Below, piece after piece: positions 7,947 to 17,163 of a DNA stretch of 44,246 nt. The DNA lies in the NCBI GenBank assembly GCA_003161045.1, contig PMPH01000137.1, positions 1 through 44,246 of the forward strand. The letters run 5' to 3'. Numbering within the stretch: the first letter of the stretch is position 1; every line of letters begins with the position of its first letter. This DNA comes from Acidobacteriaceae bacterium. Lineage in GTDB: Bacteria > Acidobacteriota > Terriglobia > Terriglobales > Acidobacteriaceae. The notes beneath the pieces were generated by a model, which was given only the letters and a program-made list of their open reading frames with translations, was not told where the DNA came from and searched no databases. The translations under genes and the position numbers were made by a program.

Positions 7947-9977
7947 CTACGGAAGGTAATAACGGAAGGAGGTCATCACGATCTGGTTGATGGTCTTGGG
8001 CGTATACAGGCTGTTAGAACCAGCAGCGATCGTCGCAGGAGTTACGCCGGTGGTGGAAAGAAGTCCGCCCCAAGCCTCGCGGTAGACGTATGCATAGGAA
8101 GCGCCGAACTGCACCGTGCCCTCGCGGCCCTTGAAGATGCGATACCACAACTGCGGCTGGATCGCCCAGACGCTCTTGGTCACGCCCGAGCAACTAGTGC
8201 TGAGAGAGTTTGTGGACGAGTAAGATCCCTCGGTCGAGCATCCGCTATCGCTGTTGTCTTGATAGCCGTAGCCGACCTCCGCCCCTCCAGTGGCAATGGT
8301 TGTGCCAAAGAAGGAGGTGGTTGCAGGCAAGTAGTAGCTAGTCCGCTGGTAGTAGTCTCCGCCGCCGTAGATGTTGAAGTCAAACTTGGGCGTGGGGTGG
8401 GTCTCGATACCGGCGATAGCTTGAATTGACCGGACCGGTTCAAGCGAGCCATCCGGCTTGTACGTCACATCAGGCCCAGAGGTGGTGCCAAAGCGGCCGA
8501 TGCCGGCGCCAGCCAAACCCTGGAACTCGAAATCGACCTTGCTCTTGACCAGCGGAAGGACTGCACCGAAGCCAATGGCGCCGCCCTCGGTAAGTTTATT
8601 GTTCGCGCCGACGGTGCTCGAAGTTATCGTGGGAGTTATGGTCGGGGTCGCTGTGCATACTACTGGTGTGCTGATCGTGCAAGTGATAGGGGAAGTGAGA
8701 TTGGGGGTTCCGGGAGTGAGGTAATTCGGGTAAACGCGGTCGCGGAAGAAGCGGCCGATTGCCTTCACTTCGTAGTGGCCCCAGCCGGGTTCAAAGGCGA
8801 ACTTGGCAACCAGATCGGGAGCATAGTTAGTGGAGGGATTTCCCGTGACGGCACTGGTGCCGCTGAGAGCGTTCAAATAGCCGTTGTTCGGCGAGGTAGT
8901 ATCCGATGAGTTGGCCAAACCCTGGATCTGGCCACTAAAGCTGCACGCGGAGGTTGTAACCGGAGTCGTACCTGCGTAGCCTACGACCTTACCTGCGCAT
9001 CCTCCGGTCGTAACCGTATCCGGGTTCTCCACCGAGAAGCCGGCCCACATCCTGGGGGTAATCTGCTTGACCACGCGAATCGTGCCTTCACGCGCGTAAG
9101 AGAAGCCCGGAGTGTAGGAGTTGTCGATCAGCGAGGGCAGCCATTCGCTGAGCGGGTCAATGCCCTTGCGGGTGGTCTGCAACATCGACCAGTTCTGGCC
9201 GCCGGCGATCGACCATCCGCCCGGCAGGTCAACATTGGCAAAGGCCAGGCGAAGACGCGGCGCGAAGCTGTTGGTCTGTGTCTCGTTGCCGCCTGCATTG
9301 CCCAAGAAATCGATTTCCGTGTAGGCCATGAACTTCATGCCCTTGGCTTCGCCCTGGGCCTTCAAAGAGAGACGGCTGGCGCGGCCGCTGGCGCGGAATT
9401 CGCTCTGGTGATAATCGGGCGAATTGGCGAAAGCGTATTGACCGTAATTGTCGGCCGTATCCATATTGGCGTTGTGCGCGCGCCAGATGGTCGCCAACTG
9501 CATATAGCCGCCCGGCGTGAGCTTTACTCTCTTGTAACGAAGGAAGTCGGGGTCTTTGATCTCCTTCTTGAGCCTGGCCGTTTCGTCGGAGACCGAAGCC
9601 TGATTGGCCTTCAGATCGGTGACGGAGGTTTGCAGGGTATTGACGGCGGCGGCGTTCTCGCCGGCTGCCTGCTGCTCGGCCGAGGCGACGGCCTCTGCCT
9701 TGGCGGCTGCGGCCTGGGCGTCAGCCGCGGCCTGCTGGGCCTGCCTCAACTGCGCGTCCCTGTCGGACAGGTTGGTCTTGAGGTTGTCGATCTGGCCTTC
9801 CAGTTCCTGGCGCAGAGCCTGAATCTGCTGGGCTACCGAGGGTGCGGCGGGCTTTTTGGCCCTCCTGGTTGTAGTGTGCTTCTTCACTGGCGGCTGTGCT
9901 GTGCTCGCTTGTCCATAGCAGGCGACAAAACTGGCCGCCAGAGCCGATGCGGCAGCGATTCTGAGTCCGAAATTCAT
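7947..9977 (-). CDS. Outer-membrane porin with N-terminal coiled coil (676 aa)
   Basis: The signal sequence MNFGLRIAAASALAASFVAC, the linker PPVKKHTTTRRAKK and an Ala/Gln-rich coiled coil (about 46-140) are close copies of the neighbouring porin's N-terminus. The barrel is unrelated at the sequence level: it contains YKRVKLTPGGYMQLATIW, RLSLKAQGEAKGMKFMAYTEIDFLG and a long low-complexity Thr/Pro/Ser loop near residues 430-465, and ends in SFRYYLP. Acidobacterial porins of this kind are predicted channels for hydrophilic solutes; the substrate cannot be read from the sequence. The start ATG at 9977 follows GAGAGGCCC. The terminal proline, rather than an aromatic residue, is unusual. Confidence 0.85.
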   Translation of the reverse strand: MNFGLRIAAASALAASFVACYGQASTAQPPVKKHTTTRRAKKPAAPSVAQQIQALRQELEGQIDNLKTNLSDRDAQLRQAQQAAADAQAAAAKAEAVASAEQQAAGENAAAVNTLQTSVTDLKANQASVSDETARLKKEIKDPDFLRYKRVKLTPGGYMQLATIWRAHNANMDTADNYGQYAFANSPDYHQSEFRASGRASRLSLKAQGEAKGMKFMAYTEIDFLGNAGGNETQTNSFAPRLRLAFANVDLPGGWSIAGGQNWSMLQTTRKGIDPLSEWLPSLIDNSYTPGFSYAREGTIRVVKQITPRMWAGFSVENPDTVTTGGCAGKVVGYAGTTPVTTSACSFSGQIQGLANSSDTTSPNNGYLNALSGTSAVTGNPSTNYAPDLVAKFAFEPGWGHYEVKAIGRFFRDRVYPNYLTPGTPNLTSPITCTISTPVVCTATPTITPTITSSTVGANNKLTEGGAIGFGAVLPLVKSKVDFEFQGLAGAGIGRFGTTSGPDVTYKPDGSLEPVRSIQAIAGIETHPTPKFDFNIYGGGDYYQRTSYYLPATTSFFGTTIATGGAEVGYGYQDNSDSGCSTEGSYSSTNSLSTSCSGVTKSVWAIQPQLWYRIFKGREGTVQFGASYAYVYREAWGGLLSTTGVTPATIAAGSNSLYTPKTINQIVMTSFRYYLP

Positions 9978-10374
9978 TGGGCCTCTCTTTTCTTTGTAAA
10001 TCCAGTTAAATCTTGGCTGCGCCCGCATTGCATGACGGGCGCCCTCAACTTCCGTATCCTGCTGATCCCTAATATGATGAAGACGAATCGCTCAAGATGA
10101 AGCCGAGCCGCCATGCCGGGAACATACAGGAGATGCATCGACGGCCGGGAATGTGAACCTGCGCAAACGGAACACTCCCCCCAGGCCGCTCCCATTCCCA
10201 TTTCCAAGACAAGCAGGAGAGGAAGCAAATCCATATTAACACCAGATTCATTCGCCTACATTTAACTTTGAATGCCGTTGTTGATCAGTTTGCTTCCAAT
10301 TCGAGTTCCCGCGATAAATTATTTTTCTTTTAATATAAAGGACTCACGCGAAAGAGCACGACTCGGCTAACTTG
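9978..10374 (-). promoter_or_regulatory. Leader and promoter region of the 676-aa porin
   Basis: About 400 bases lie between the porin and the PIG-L gene stop at 10375. The leader near 10025-10055 is homologous to the leader of the other porin. An AT-rich stretch at about 10235-10350 (including TTTTAATATAAAGG) is a likely promoter region. No gene is seen here. Confidence 0.45.
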
Positions 10375-13341
10375 CTATGGGAGAGGCGTTTGAGTGCGGT
10401 CCCCATTCGCGGAGGGCCCCTTGCCGGCGCTGAGCAGGTTGGCCAGCAAGCGGTAAGCTCCGGGCACTAACGCTGGGAGCTGCCTGTGTAATGCAAACGC
10501 GACATATAAGTAGGAACCTTTGCCAAAATGCGCCACCAGGAGGCCGCCCCGCTGCGGATCCTGACCGGGATCGGCGGTTTCGGTCAGCGCCGTGTAACCC
10601 GTGTCCCAGTGATCGAGGAAGGAGTGGCCGCGCTCCTCGACCCAGCCCGAGAAGTCTGCCGGGGTGATCTGGTTGGGCCAGCAGAGCAGGGGATTGGCCG
10701 GGGCGAGCAGCTTGACCGGCGCTTGCTCGTCCACTACCCGCTCGGGTGTGCGCCCCATCGACAACGGCAACGGAGCGGGAAAGTTCTCGCTCTGGTACTG
10801 AACGATCAGCGTGCCGCCGCGGCGGACAAACTCGTCCAGTCGCGGCTGATCCGCAGCCAGCTCGGGGCGCGCTGCGTAGGCGCGAATGCCGATGACGATC
10901 ACGTTCCAGGCGGAAAGGTCTCCCGTGGCAAGATCCTTCGCCGTCAAGAAGCGCGGAGCGCCGCCCAGGGCCTCGATGGCCTCGGGAACATGGTCGCCGG
11001 TGCCCATTACGTAGCCGATGCGCAACCCAGGGGCCAGCTTTACATCCACCTTGCGGGTCTGCAATTGCGCCGGCCGATAGAGGTTATAGAGTTGCAGTTC
11101 GGGGTAGCCAACGCTCTGCCAGCCGGTTCGGTACGCGCGCTCGCCGGAGTGCGCCACGGCCTGCAAGCTGTAAGTTCCTGTCACAGCGCTGGCCGGCGTG
11201 ACGGAGAAGAGAATTGGCTCCGTATCGCCGGCGCTCATGCGGCGAAAAGGCGCTTCGGAGGGCTCGGCGCGCCATCCGGCCGGAAGCTCCAGCGCCACCG
11301 TTCCCTCGGCTGCGGCTTCGGTGTGCACCGTGACCTTGACCGGCAGCGCGCCGCCGCCGGGAGGCAGAATGCGCGTTGCGGGCTCGATGCCGAGGCCGAT
11401 GGCAGGGGTGACCACCAGCGGCTGGTAAATCCCGCCCTGTCCGGGAAGGCGCTGCATCGTCTGCACTACTTCACCGAGACGAATCGGCAGCCCGTCAAAG
11501 CTGAACTCGGCCCAAGCCGACAACGGCCAGGGCGCGAAGGAGCGCAAGCGCCACTCCGGCCGGGTGAGGTCGTAATAAGGCTGCTCGATCGAGGACCGCG
11601 TGAAGTAGGGCTCAGTCGGTTCGGCGTTTTCGGCTGCCCACACCTGGAAGATCTGGTCAGCGGCCTGGGCTGCGGGGTCGAGGCTGCCGGTCGTGTTCTC
11701 GGCCTTCCACGGCTTGCCGTCGCGGCTCGTTAGCCAGACCCGGCTGAGTCGCGCCGCTCCAGTGGCCTGCGCGGTGTGGACGCGCACGCGAAACTCCTCG
11801 CCCGGCGTCATGCTGCGCGGCGTTTCATCGGCCGACTCGCCGTGAAATGGGCTGCCGTTTTCAGCGTCGCTGGAGTTGGTGGTGAAAGCGATCAGGTCCA
11901 GACCGAGCAATTGCTGGAACGTCAACTGAAATTCGTCGATTTTGGCGTCGATCTCGAAGAGCAGCGCGGTTTTGGCTTCCGCGTCCAGGTTGCTGACGGC
12001 AACTTGCTCGCGCAGCTCCAGGGTTTGCCGGTAGACCGGGGCGAGTCTGTGCGCCACAGCGACGCCAGCTTGACCCTGGCAGCCGGTTTCAGCCTCTTGG
12101 AGGCCGCTATCGATCCGGCCGAGACCAGCAGTGAGCCACTCCGGCGGGTTGCCCTTCACCAGTTTCGTCAGCCCCGCAATGCTGGCGTCGATCTGGACTT
12201 TTTGATTGTGGAAGAGGTTTGCATCGTCGCCGCCAGAAGCAGCTTTTCGGGGTGGGGACGCATTCGAAGCCGACGCGGGTTGCGCGGCGGGCGCGACGGC
12301 CCAGAGATGATAGCTCGTGGTGGCCGGTCCGCTCAGCGCCGGCGTGGCGCCGCCGTTCTGCGACCTCTGCTCGCCCCAGCCTTCGCGCGCAATTTGCAGG
12401 TAGCTGCGCCCCAGCGCCGGATCCCATGCGCCGACTTGGAGAATTACGTCAGCCGGAAGCGCGCCCTCGGTCCACTCTCCGGTGATGTAATTCTTGAAGT
12501 GCTCCGGAGCCCATTTGCCGGTGGCGTAGTCGAAGATTTTTCCGCCCTCGATCCGCGCAAAGGGGAGCATCGAGTAGACGGCCAGCGGCTGCCAGGGCCG
12601 CACCCCGTATTCCTTCAACTGCTCGGGAAAGACCTTGGGGTCGCCCGCGGCCTTGAAGACCTCCTGCGCAATCTCGCCCGCGACCTGGTGGTGGCCGTGG
12701 CCGTCGCTCACCCCGCCGACGAAGGTGGAAACGATCACCTGCGGCCGCTCGCAGCGCACCGCCAGCACGGCGTCGTAGAGCACGCGGTCATGACCCCAGC
12801 GGGCAAACGACTCCTCTTGAGTCTTCGAGAAGCCGAAGTCCACCTCTGTGCCCCAAAGCTGTTTGACGCCGTAAAATTCGTCAGCCTTCAAAAGCTCATT
12901 GGTGCGGATCAGCCCCAGCGCGTCGTAGGCGTCGGCGGAGATTTCGTTTTGTCCGCCCTCGCCGCGGTTCAAGGTGAATAGCGTGGCGCGCACGCCCAGG
13001 CCGCGCGACAAATAAGTCAGCAGCGCGCCGTCCTCGTCGTCCGGATGCGCCACGATCATCATCACGCTGGCGGTGGTCTTCAGGCGCTGGAGCGATTGCT
13101 CGACGGCCGCCTGGCCGCGATCCTCGGCGATGGGCAAAGCGATTTCGCTGGGCTCGGGGAGCGGAATGGCCGCAAACTCGCGGGCTACAAGCGCAGTTTG
13201 TTGCGCGGCCTGCTGAGCCGCCCGGTCCCCGGCCTGTTGCGCTGCCAGAGGCAACGCGCCGGCCAGCATCAGCGCGGCCAGCATCAGCTTCGCTGGGGCC
13301 ACGCCCACCACTGCTCGCAGAACTCGCCCGGCTCGGATCAT
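10375..13341 (-). CDS. Large secreted PIG-L/LmbE-family deacetylase with C-terminal ThuA-like domain
   Basis: The 988-residue product starts with a signal peptide (residues about 1-36, ending PLAAQQ). The PIG-L domain begins near 90 with the metal motif AHPDDE (98-103), followed by NRGEGGQNE, GLIRTNELLKADEFYG and a distal HGHHQVAGEI. The family removes N-acetyl groups from amino sugars in a zinc-dependent reaction. The middle holds NEW3-like beta-sandwich sequence (LPPGGGALPVKVTVHTEA, LPAGWRAEPSEAPFRR). The C-terminus (from about 800) looks like a ThuA/GATase-like fold, including LSAWNVIVIGIRAYAARPEL. I chose the ATG at 13341 over a GTG at 13380 because the signal peptide fits better there; neither has a good Shine-Dalgarno sequence. 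The natural substrate is unknown. Confidence 0.85.
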   Translation of the reverse strand: MIRAGRVLRAVVGVAPAKLMLAALMLAGALPLAAQQAGDRAAQQAAQQTALVAREFAAIPLPEPSEIALPIAEDRGQAAVEQSLQRLKTTASVMMIVAHPDDEDGALLTYLSRGLGVRATLFTLNRGEGGQNEISADAYDALGLIRTNELLKADEFYGVKQLWGTEVDFGFSKTQEESFARWGHDRVLYDAVLAVRCERPQVIVSTFVGGVSDGHGHHQVAGEIAQEVFKAAGDPKVFPEQLKEYGVRPWQPLAVYSMLPFARIEGGKIFDYATGKWAPEHFKNYITGEWTEGALPADVILQVGAWDPALGRSYLQIAREGWGEQRSQNGGATPALSGPATTSYHLWAVAPAAQPASASNASPPRKAASGGDDANLFHNQKVQIDASIAGLTKLVKGNPPEWLTAGLGRIDSGLQEAETGCQGQAGVAVAHRLAPVYRQTLELREQVAVSNLDAEAKTALLFEIDAKIDEFQLTFQQLLGLDLIAFTTNSSDAENGSPFHGESADETPRSMTPGEEFRVRVHTAQATGAARLSRVWLTSRDGKPWKAENTTGSLDPAAQAADQIFQVWAAENAEPTEPYFTRSSIEQPYYDLTRPEWRLRSFAPWPLSAWAEFSFDGLPIRLGEVVQTMQRLPGQGGIYQPLVVTPAIGLGIEPATRILPPGGGALPVKVTVHTEAAAEGTVALELPAGWRAEPSEAPFRRMSAGDTEPILFSVTPASAVTGTYSLQAVAHSGERAYRTGWQSVGYPELQLYNLYRPAQLQTRKVDVKLAPGLRIGYVMGTGDHVPEAIEALGGAPRFLTAKDLATGDLSAWNVIVIGIRAYAARPELAADQPRLDEFVRRGGTLIVQYQSENFPAPLPLSMGRTPERVVDEQAPVKLLAPANPLLCWPNQITPADFSGWVEERGHSFLDHWDTGYTALTETADPGQDPQRGGLLVAHFGKGSYLYVAFALHRQLPALVPGAYRLLANLLSAGKGPSANGDRTQTPLP

Positions 13342-13387
13342 ACTCCCAGCCAGTGTACAATCCGGGGAGCGTTTCAGCACTTTTATC

Positions 13388-13522
13388 TAGAAGCTGTTTC
13401 ATAACCGAACGCTTGTCGTTTTCACGCTTTCCCTCGGGGGCTAAAGCCCTTGATTCCTCTGCTCCACCAGCGGCGCGGCTAAAGCCGCGCCCTTTCAAAG
13501 CAAGGTTATGAAACAGCTTCTA
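13388..13522. repeat. 135-bp palindromic element with 19-bp perfect terminal inverted repeats
   Basis: TAGAAGCTGTTTCATAACC (13388-13406) is perfectly inverted at 13504-13522. Inside are two further palindromes: GGGCTAAAGCCC (13438-13449) and GCGCGGCTAAAGCCGCGC (13473-13490). There is no coding sequence. The architecture is that of a small non-autonomous element or nested hairpin unit. It lies between the divergent PIG-L and permease genes. Confidence 0.85.
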
Positions 13523-13663
13523 AACTCTTTGCGAATTTGGGGCAGGGAAGACCAGGGCTTCACGGGTTGATTCCGCTCGATTTACGCTCTAAAACTGAAA
13601 ACCCGGACTGATCCGTCCACTCCTGCCGCAAACCGGTATTCTTCAAACAGAAGCTCCGCCTCT

Positions 13664-15157
13664 ATGATCCAGCCTTTATCCTCCATCTCCGCTAGTCCGG
13701 GCATCTCCGCCAGCACCGGCTCCTTGCAGCGCCGCATAGGCCTGCGCTCGGCCGTGGCCTTCAATATGTTGGAGATGATCGGCGTCGGCCCCTTCATCAC
13801 GCTGCCGCTGGTGATCGCGGCGGCCGGCTACCGGCTCTCGGTGTGGGCCTGGGTGCTGGGCGCGGCGATCGCCCTGGCCGACGGGCTGGTCTGGGCCGAG
13901 CTGGGCGCGGCCTTCCCGCGCGCCGGCGGCTCTTATGCCTTCCTGCGCGAAATCTACGGCCCCCAGCGCGCGGGCAACTGGCTCAGCTTTCTTTACGTCT
14001 GGCAGGTGAGCTTCACCGCGCCGCTTTCGATCGCCTCGGGCTGCATCGGACTATCGAGCTTCCTGGCCTGGTTCTGGCCGGGGCTCGATCGCGCCCCCAT
14101 TGCCGCCTGGCCCGCGCTGCACGGCACGAACTTGGCCGCCGCGCTGGCCTGCCTGTTGGTCACGGCGCTGCTCTATCGCAATCTGAGTTCGATTACGCGG
14201 CTGGCCTGGGTGCTCTTTGTTGGGGTTATGGCGGCCATCGCCGGGGTTATCGTCTCCGGCTTTGTTCATGCCTCGGCCACCGGCGGCTGGCTGCTGCCCG
14301 CTTCGCCGCCGATGTCGATCCCCGCGGCCCTCGGCGGCCTGGCGCAGGCCACGCTCATCACCACCTACTGCTACTGGGGCTACTACAACATCTGTTTCCT
14401 GGGCGGCGAGGTGCGGCGGCCCGAGCGGACCATTCCGCGCGCCATTCTGCTCTCGGTGCTCTTCGTCTCGGCGCTTTATGTGCTGATGAACCTGGCCGCG
14501 CTGCCTTCCCTGCGCGATGCCGCCGCGCACGTTGCCGCTGGCGCCGCGAACGGAAACTCTGTCCGCCTGCAACTGGTGGCCGAGATCGCCAGCTCCGCCT
14601 TTGGCAGCCTGGCCGGACGCCTGATGGCCGCGCTGATCGTCTGGACGGCCTTCGCCTCGGTCTTCTCGCTTCTGCTCGGCTACTCCCGTGTGCCCTACGC
14701 CGCCGCCCGCGACGGCAACTACTTCCGCTTCCTGGCTGCCGTCCATCCCCGCCACGGCATTCCCCACCGCTCACTGGTGGCTCTGGGAGTGGTCGCCGCC
14801 GCCTTCTGCTTCTTTTCTTTGGCGCAGGTCATCACCATGCTGGTCGTTACGCGCATTCTGCTCCAGTTCTTTTTGCAGCAGGTGGGAGTGATGCTGCTCC
14901 GCATCCAGCGGCCCGAACTGGCGCGCCCCTTCAAAATTCCGCTCTACCCGCTGCCTCCGCTGGCGGCCATCGCCGGCTTTGTCTTCATCCTCGCCAACCG
15001 CAGCCACGCCCTCGGCGGACTGGCGGTAGCGGCCGGAATCGCCCTCTCCGGCACACTGATTTACCTCATCCGCGCCCGCCGCCTCGGGCAATGGCCTTTT
15101 TGCTCTCCATCCGATGGCCCCTTTGCTCTTCCTGTTGACTCAGCCTCAAGAGATTGA
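13664..15157 (+). CDS. APC-superfamily amino-acid/polyamine permease
   Basis: This 497-residue inner-membrane protein has about twelve predicted membrane segments and the APC family opening helix (NMLEMIGVGPFITLPLVIAA), in which the unwound G-(V/I)-G-x-F segment binds substrate. AELGAAFPRAGGSYAFLREIYG and FLGGEVRRPERTIPRAI are further family motifs. It probably imports or exchanges amino acids or polyamines; the exact substrate cannot be assigned. The ATG at 13664 is the first good start, with only a weak Shine-Dalgarno sequence. A palindromic element separates it from the divergent PIG-L gene, and msrP follows after about 200 bp. Confidence 0.88.
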   Translation: MIQPLSSISASPGISASTGSLQRRIGLRSAVAFNMLEMIGVGPFITLPLVIAAAGYRLSVWAWVLGAAIALADGLVWAELGAAFPRAGGSYAFLREIYGPQRAGNWLSFLYVWQVSFTAPLSIASGCIGLSSFLAWFWPGLDRAPIAAWPALHGTNLAAALACLLVTALLYRNLSSITRLAWVLFVGVMAAIAGVIVSGFVHASATGGWLLPASPPMSIPAALGGLAQATLITTYCYWGYYNICFLGGEVRRPERTIPRAILLSVLFVSALYVLMNLAALPSLRDAAAHVAAGAANGNSVRLQLVAEIASSAFGSLAGRLMAALIVWTAFASVFSLLLGYSRVPYAAARDGNYFRFLAAVHPRHGIPHRSLVALGVVAAAFCFFSLAQVITMLVVTRILLQFFLQQVGVMLLRIQRPELARPFKIPLYPLPPLAAIAGFVFILANRSHALGGLAVAAGIALSGTLIYLIRARRLGQWPFCSPSDGPFALPVDSASRD

Positions 15158-15240
15158 ACTTTCTGGCTGCCCCAGGTCTCGATTTTGAGACCTTGGAGAC
15201 CTTGAACCTCAACCCGGTCCAGAGTTTCGGAAACCTTGAG

Positions 15241-15270
15241 CCTCAATCCAACCCAGCAGAGGGATTGAGG
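15241..15270. terminator. Possible hairpin between the permease and msrP
   Basis: CCTCAATCC (15241-15249) pairs with GGATTGAGG (15262-15270). There is no T-run, so termination is uncertain. Upstream, 15180-15240 contains repeated GAGACCTTG/GAAACCTTGA segments. Confidence 0.4.
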
Positions 15271-15362
15271 AACCACAACCCTCTCCGGCAAATCCTGAAG
15301 CGCTCAGCCCCTTCATCCCATCCAATGAGAGCGTTCGCCACTTCCCCGTGCGAGGTCACTCT

Positions 15363-16355
15363 ATGCTCATTGGCAAACCTCCCGACATTCCCTCCTCGGA
15401 GATCACGCCACGGAAGCTCTTTGACCAGTACTACAACCGCCGCCGCTTCCTGCGCTCGGCCCTCTCGACGGCCTTGGCCGCGGGCGCGGCCGCAGTGGGC
15501 GCCGAGCGGCTCGCCGAGGCCGTTTCGCCCCGTGTTACCGTGCAGGCCGGCACAAAGCTGCAAACCATCTATAGCCCTCTCACAACCACCGGCGAAGAAC
15601 TGACCAGCTTCGCGGACATCACCCAGTACAACAACTACTACGAATTCGGCGTGAACAAGGGCGACCCCTCCAAAAACGCCGGCAAACTGCCCACTCGCCC
15701 CTGGACTGTGCGCGTGGAAGGCAAGGTCAAGCAGCCCAAGACCTTCGACATCGACGCCTTGCTCCGGCTGCGTCCGCTGGAAGACCGCGTCTACCGCCAT
15801 CGCTGCGTCGAGGCCTGGAGCATGGTCATTCCTTGGGTCGGCTACTCGCTCTCCGAGTTCATCCGCCAGTGCGAGCCACTGCCCAGCGTAAAGTTTGTCC
15901 AGTTTCTCTCCTATTACGACCGGAAGGTCGAGCCATGGAGCTACGAGAGCACAATCTACTGGCCTTACTCCGAGGGGCTGCGCATGGACGAGGCGATGCA
16001 CCCCCTGGCTCTCCTGACCTTCGGCCTCTATGGTGAGGTGCTGCCCAACCAGGACGGCGCTCCGGTGCGCATCGTCGTTCCGTGGAAGTACGGCTTCAAG
16101 TCAGCCAAATCCATTGTCGCCGTGCGCTTCCTCGACAAGCAGCCGCCCACCACCTGGAACGGGATGGCGCCCAACGAATACGGCTTCTACTCGAACGTCA
16201 ATCCCAACGTGGACCACCCCCGCTGGAGTCAGAAGACCGAGCGCCGCATCGGCTTGCCCTTCTACGCCCAGCGCCGCACGACACTGATCTTCAACGGCTA
16301 TGGCGACCAGATCGCCTCGCTCTACAACGGCATGGACCTGCGCAGGAATTTTTAA
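15363..16355 (+). CDS. msrP: Protein-methionine-sulfoxide reductase catalytic subunit MsrP
   Basis: The 330-residue molybdoenzyme (formerly YedY) repairs oxidised methionines in periplasmic proteins. A twin-arginine motif (NRRRFLR, residues 25-31) precedes a hydrophobic stretch, so it is exported folded by Tat. The oxidoreductase molybdopterin domain carries [14 protein letters not shown] with Cys148 as the predicted molybdenum ligand, then GVNKGDP earlier and [13 protein letters not shown] later, all typical of the family. I chose the ATG at 15363 over an upstream GTG at 15348. The membrane partner msrQ follows at 16546, which supports the assignment. The acidic or oxidative niche of the organism may explain its retention (inference). 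Confidence 0.95.
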   Translation: MLIGKPPDIPSSEITPRKLFDQYYNRRRFLRSALSTALAAGAAAVGAERLAEAVSPRVTVQAGTKLQTIYSPLTTTGEELTSFADITQYNNYYEFGVNKGDPSKNAGKLPTRPWTVRVEGKVKQPKTFDIDALLRLRPLEDRVYRHRCVEAWSMVIPWVGYSLSEFIRQCEPLPSVKFVQFLSYYDRKVEPWSYESTIYWPYSEGLRMDEAMHPLALLTFGLYGEVLPNQDGAPVRIVVPWKYGFKSAKSIVAVRFLDKQPPTTWNGMAPNEYGFYSNVNPNVDHPRWSQKTERRIGLPFYAQRRTTLIFNGYGDQIASLYNGMDLRRNF

Positions 16356-16499
16356 TGCGTAGGGAGCCGCTAACTTGCTAAACTTTCTCGATGTCCGGGG
16401 CGTGGCAAACCGGAGAATCCCTGCAATCCGGGTGGACGGCTCTGACTTGCCGAGGCACTAACTGCAAAATTGCTAACTTGCCGGCCCATCAATTCATCA

Positions 16500-16543
16500 C
16501 CTCATCAACTTAACTGACTCGCTAACTTGCTAACTTGCTAAGC
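16500..16543 (+). repeat. GCTAACTTGCTAAC short tandem repeats in the msrP-msrQ gap
   Basis: The 190-base gap between msrP and msrQ contains several copies of (GC)TAACTTGC(TAA), three of them in tandem at about 16520-16541, just before the msrQ start. Single copies occur at about 16370, 16470 and also near 10364. No gene or terminator is visible in the gap. Confidence 0.55.
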
Positions 16544-16545
16544 CT

Positions 16546-17163
16546 ATGAATCGACCGCTCCTCATCGCGCTCAAATCCGCCGTCTGGTTGGCCTGCCTCT
16601 GGCCGCTGGGCTGGCTCCTCTGGGGCGCGGCGACCAATAATCTAGGCCCGGACCCCACGGCCACGATCACCTTCGCAACGGGGCTGGCCACGCTGCGTCT
16701 GTTGACCCTCTCGCTGGCCATCACGCCCGTGCGCCGCCTCTTGCCGCGCCTCGGCTGGCTGATCAAGTTCCGCCGCCTGCTGGGGCTCTTCGCTTTCTTC
16801 TACGCCACGCTGCATCTCGGAACCTACGTCGCTCTCTACGCGGGCTTTGACCTGAACGCCATGGCCGCCGACATCGCCAAGCGCCGCTTTATCACCATCG
16901 GGCTCACCGCGTGGCTGCTGCTGCTGCCGCTGGCGGCAACCTCGACAAGCTGGTCCATTCGCAAGCTGGGCGGCAAGCGCTGGAACCGGCTGCACAGGCT
17001 GGTCTACCTGGCCGCTGTCTGTGGAGTGATTCATTACTGGTGGCAGGTCAAGCCCGGCGTACTGACGCCGCTGACCATCACCGTCATTCTGGGCGTACTG
17101 TTCGCGGCGCGTCCCATCCAGGCCTGGAATCAACGCCGAAGATTCCGCGCGGCCACCGCCTGA
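16546..17163 (+). CDS. msrQ: Protein-methionine-sulfoxide reductase heme-binding subunit MsrQ
   Basis: This 205-residue integral membrane protein (formerly YedZ) passes electrons from the respiratory chain to MsrP. It has about six membrane helices of the ferric-reductase-like fold. Histidines in FAFFYATLHLGTYVAL, WNRLHRLVYLAA and CGVIHYWW are placed as the family's heme ligands. KFRRLLGLFAFFYA is a diagnostic segment. The ATG at 16546 is immediately preceded by short TAACTTGC repeats. It follows msrP by 190 bp, and no terminator is seen between them. Confidence 0.93.
   Translation: MNRPLLIALKSAVWLACLWPLGWLLWGAATNNLGPDPTATITFATGLATLRLLTLSLAITPVRRLLPRLGWLIKFRRLLGLFAFFYATLHLGTYVALYAGFDLNAMAADIAKRRFITIGLTAWLLLLPLAATSTSWSIRKLGGKRWNRLHRLVYLAAVCGVIHYWWQVKPGVLTPLTITVILGVLFAARPIQAWNQRRRFRAATA

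Noticed and set aside
10528-12981. Two 401-codon plus-strand frames inside the PIG-L gene
   Set aside because: They are antisense to a long gene with recognisable motifs and have biased composition and no start signals.
13438-13490. CRISPR-like repeats (two GGCTAAAGCC palindromes)
   Set aside because: Only two short palindromes occur, with no regular spacers or leader, inside an element with terminal inverted repeats.
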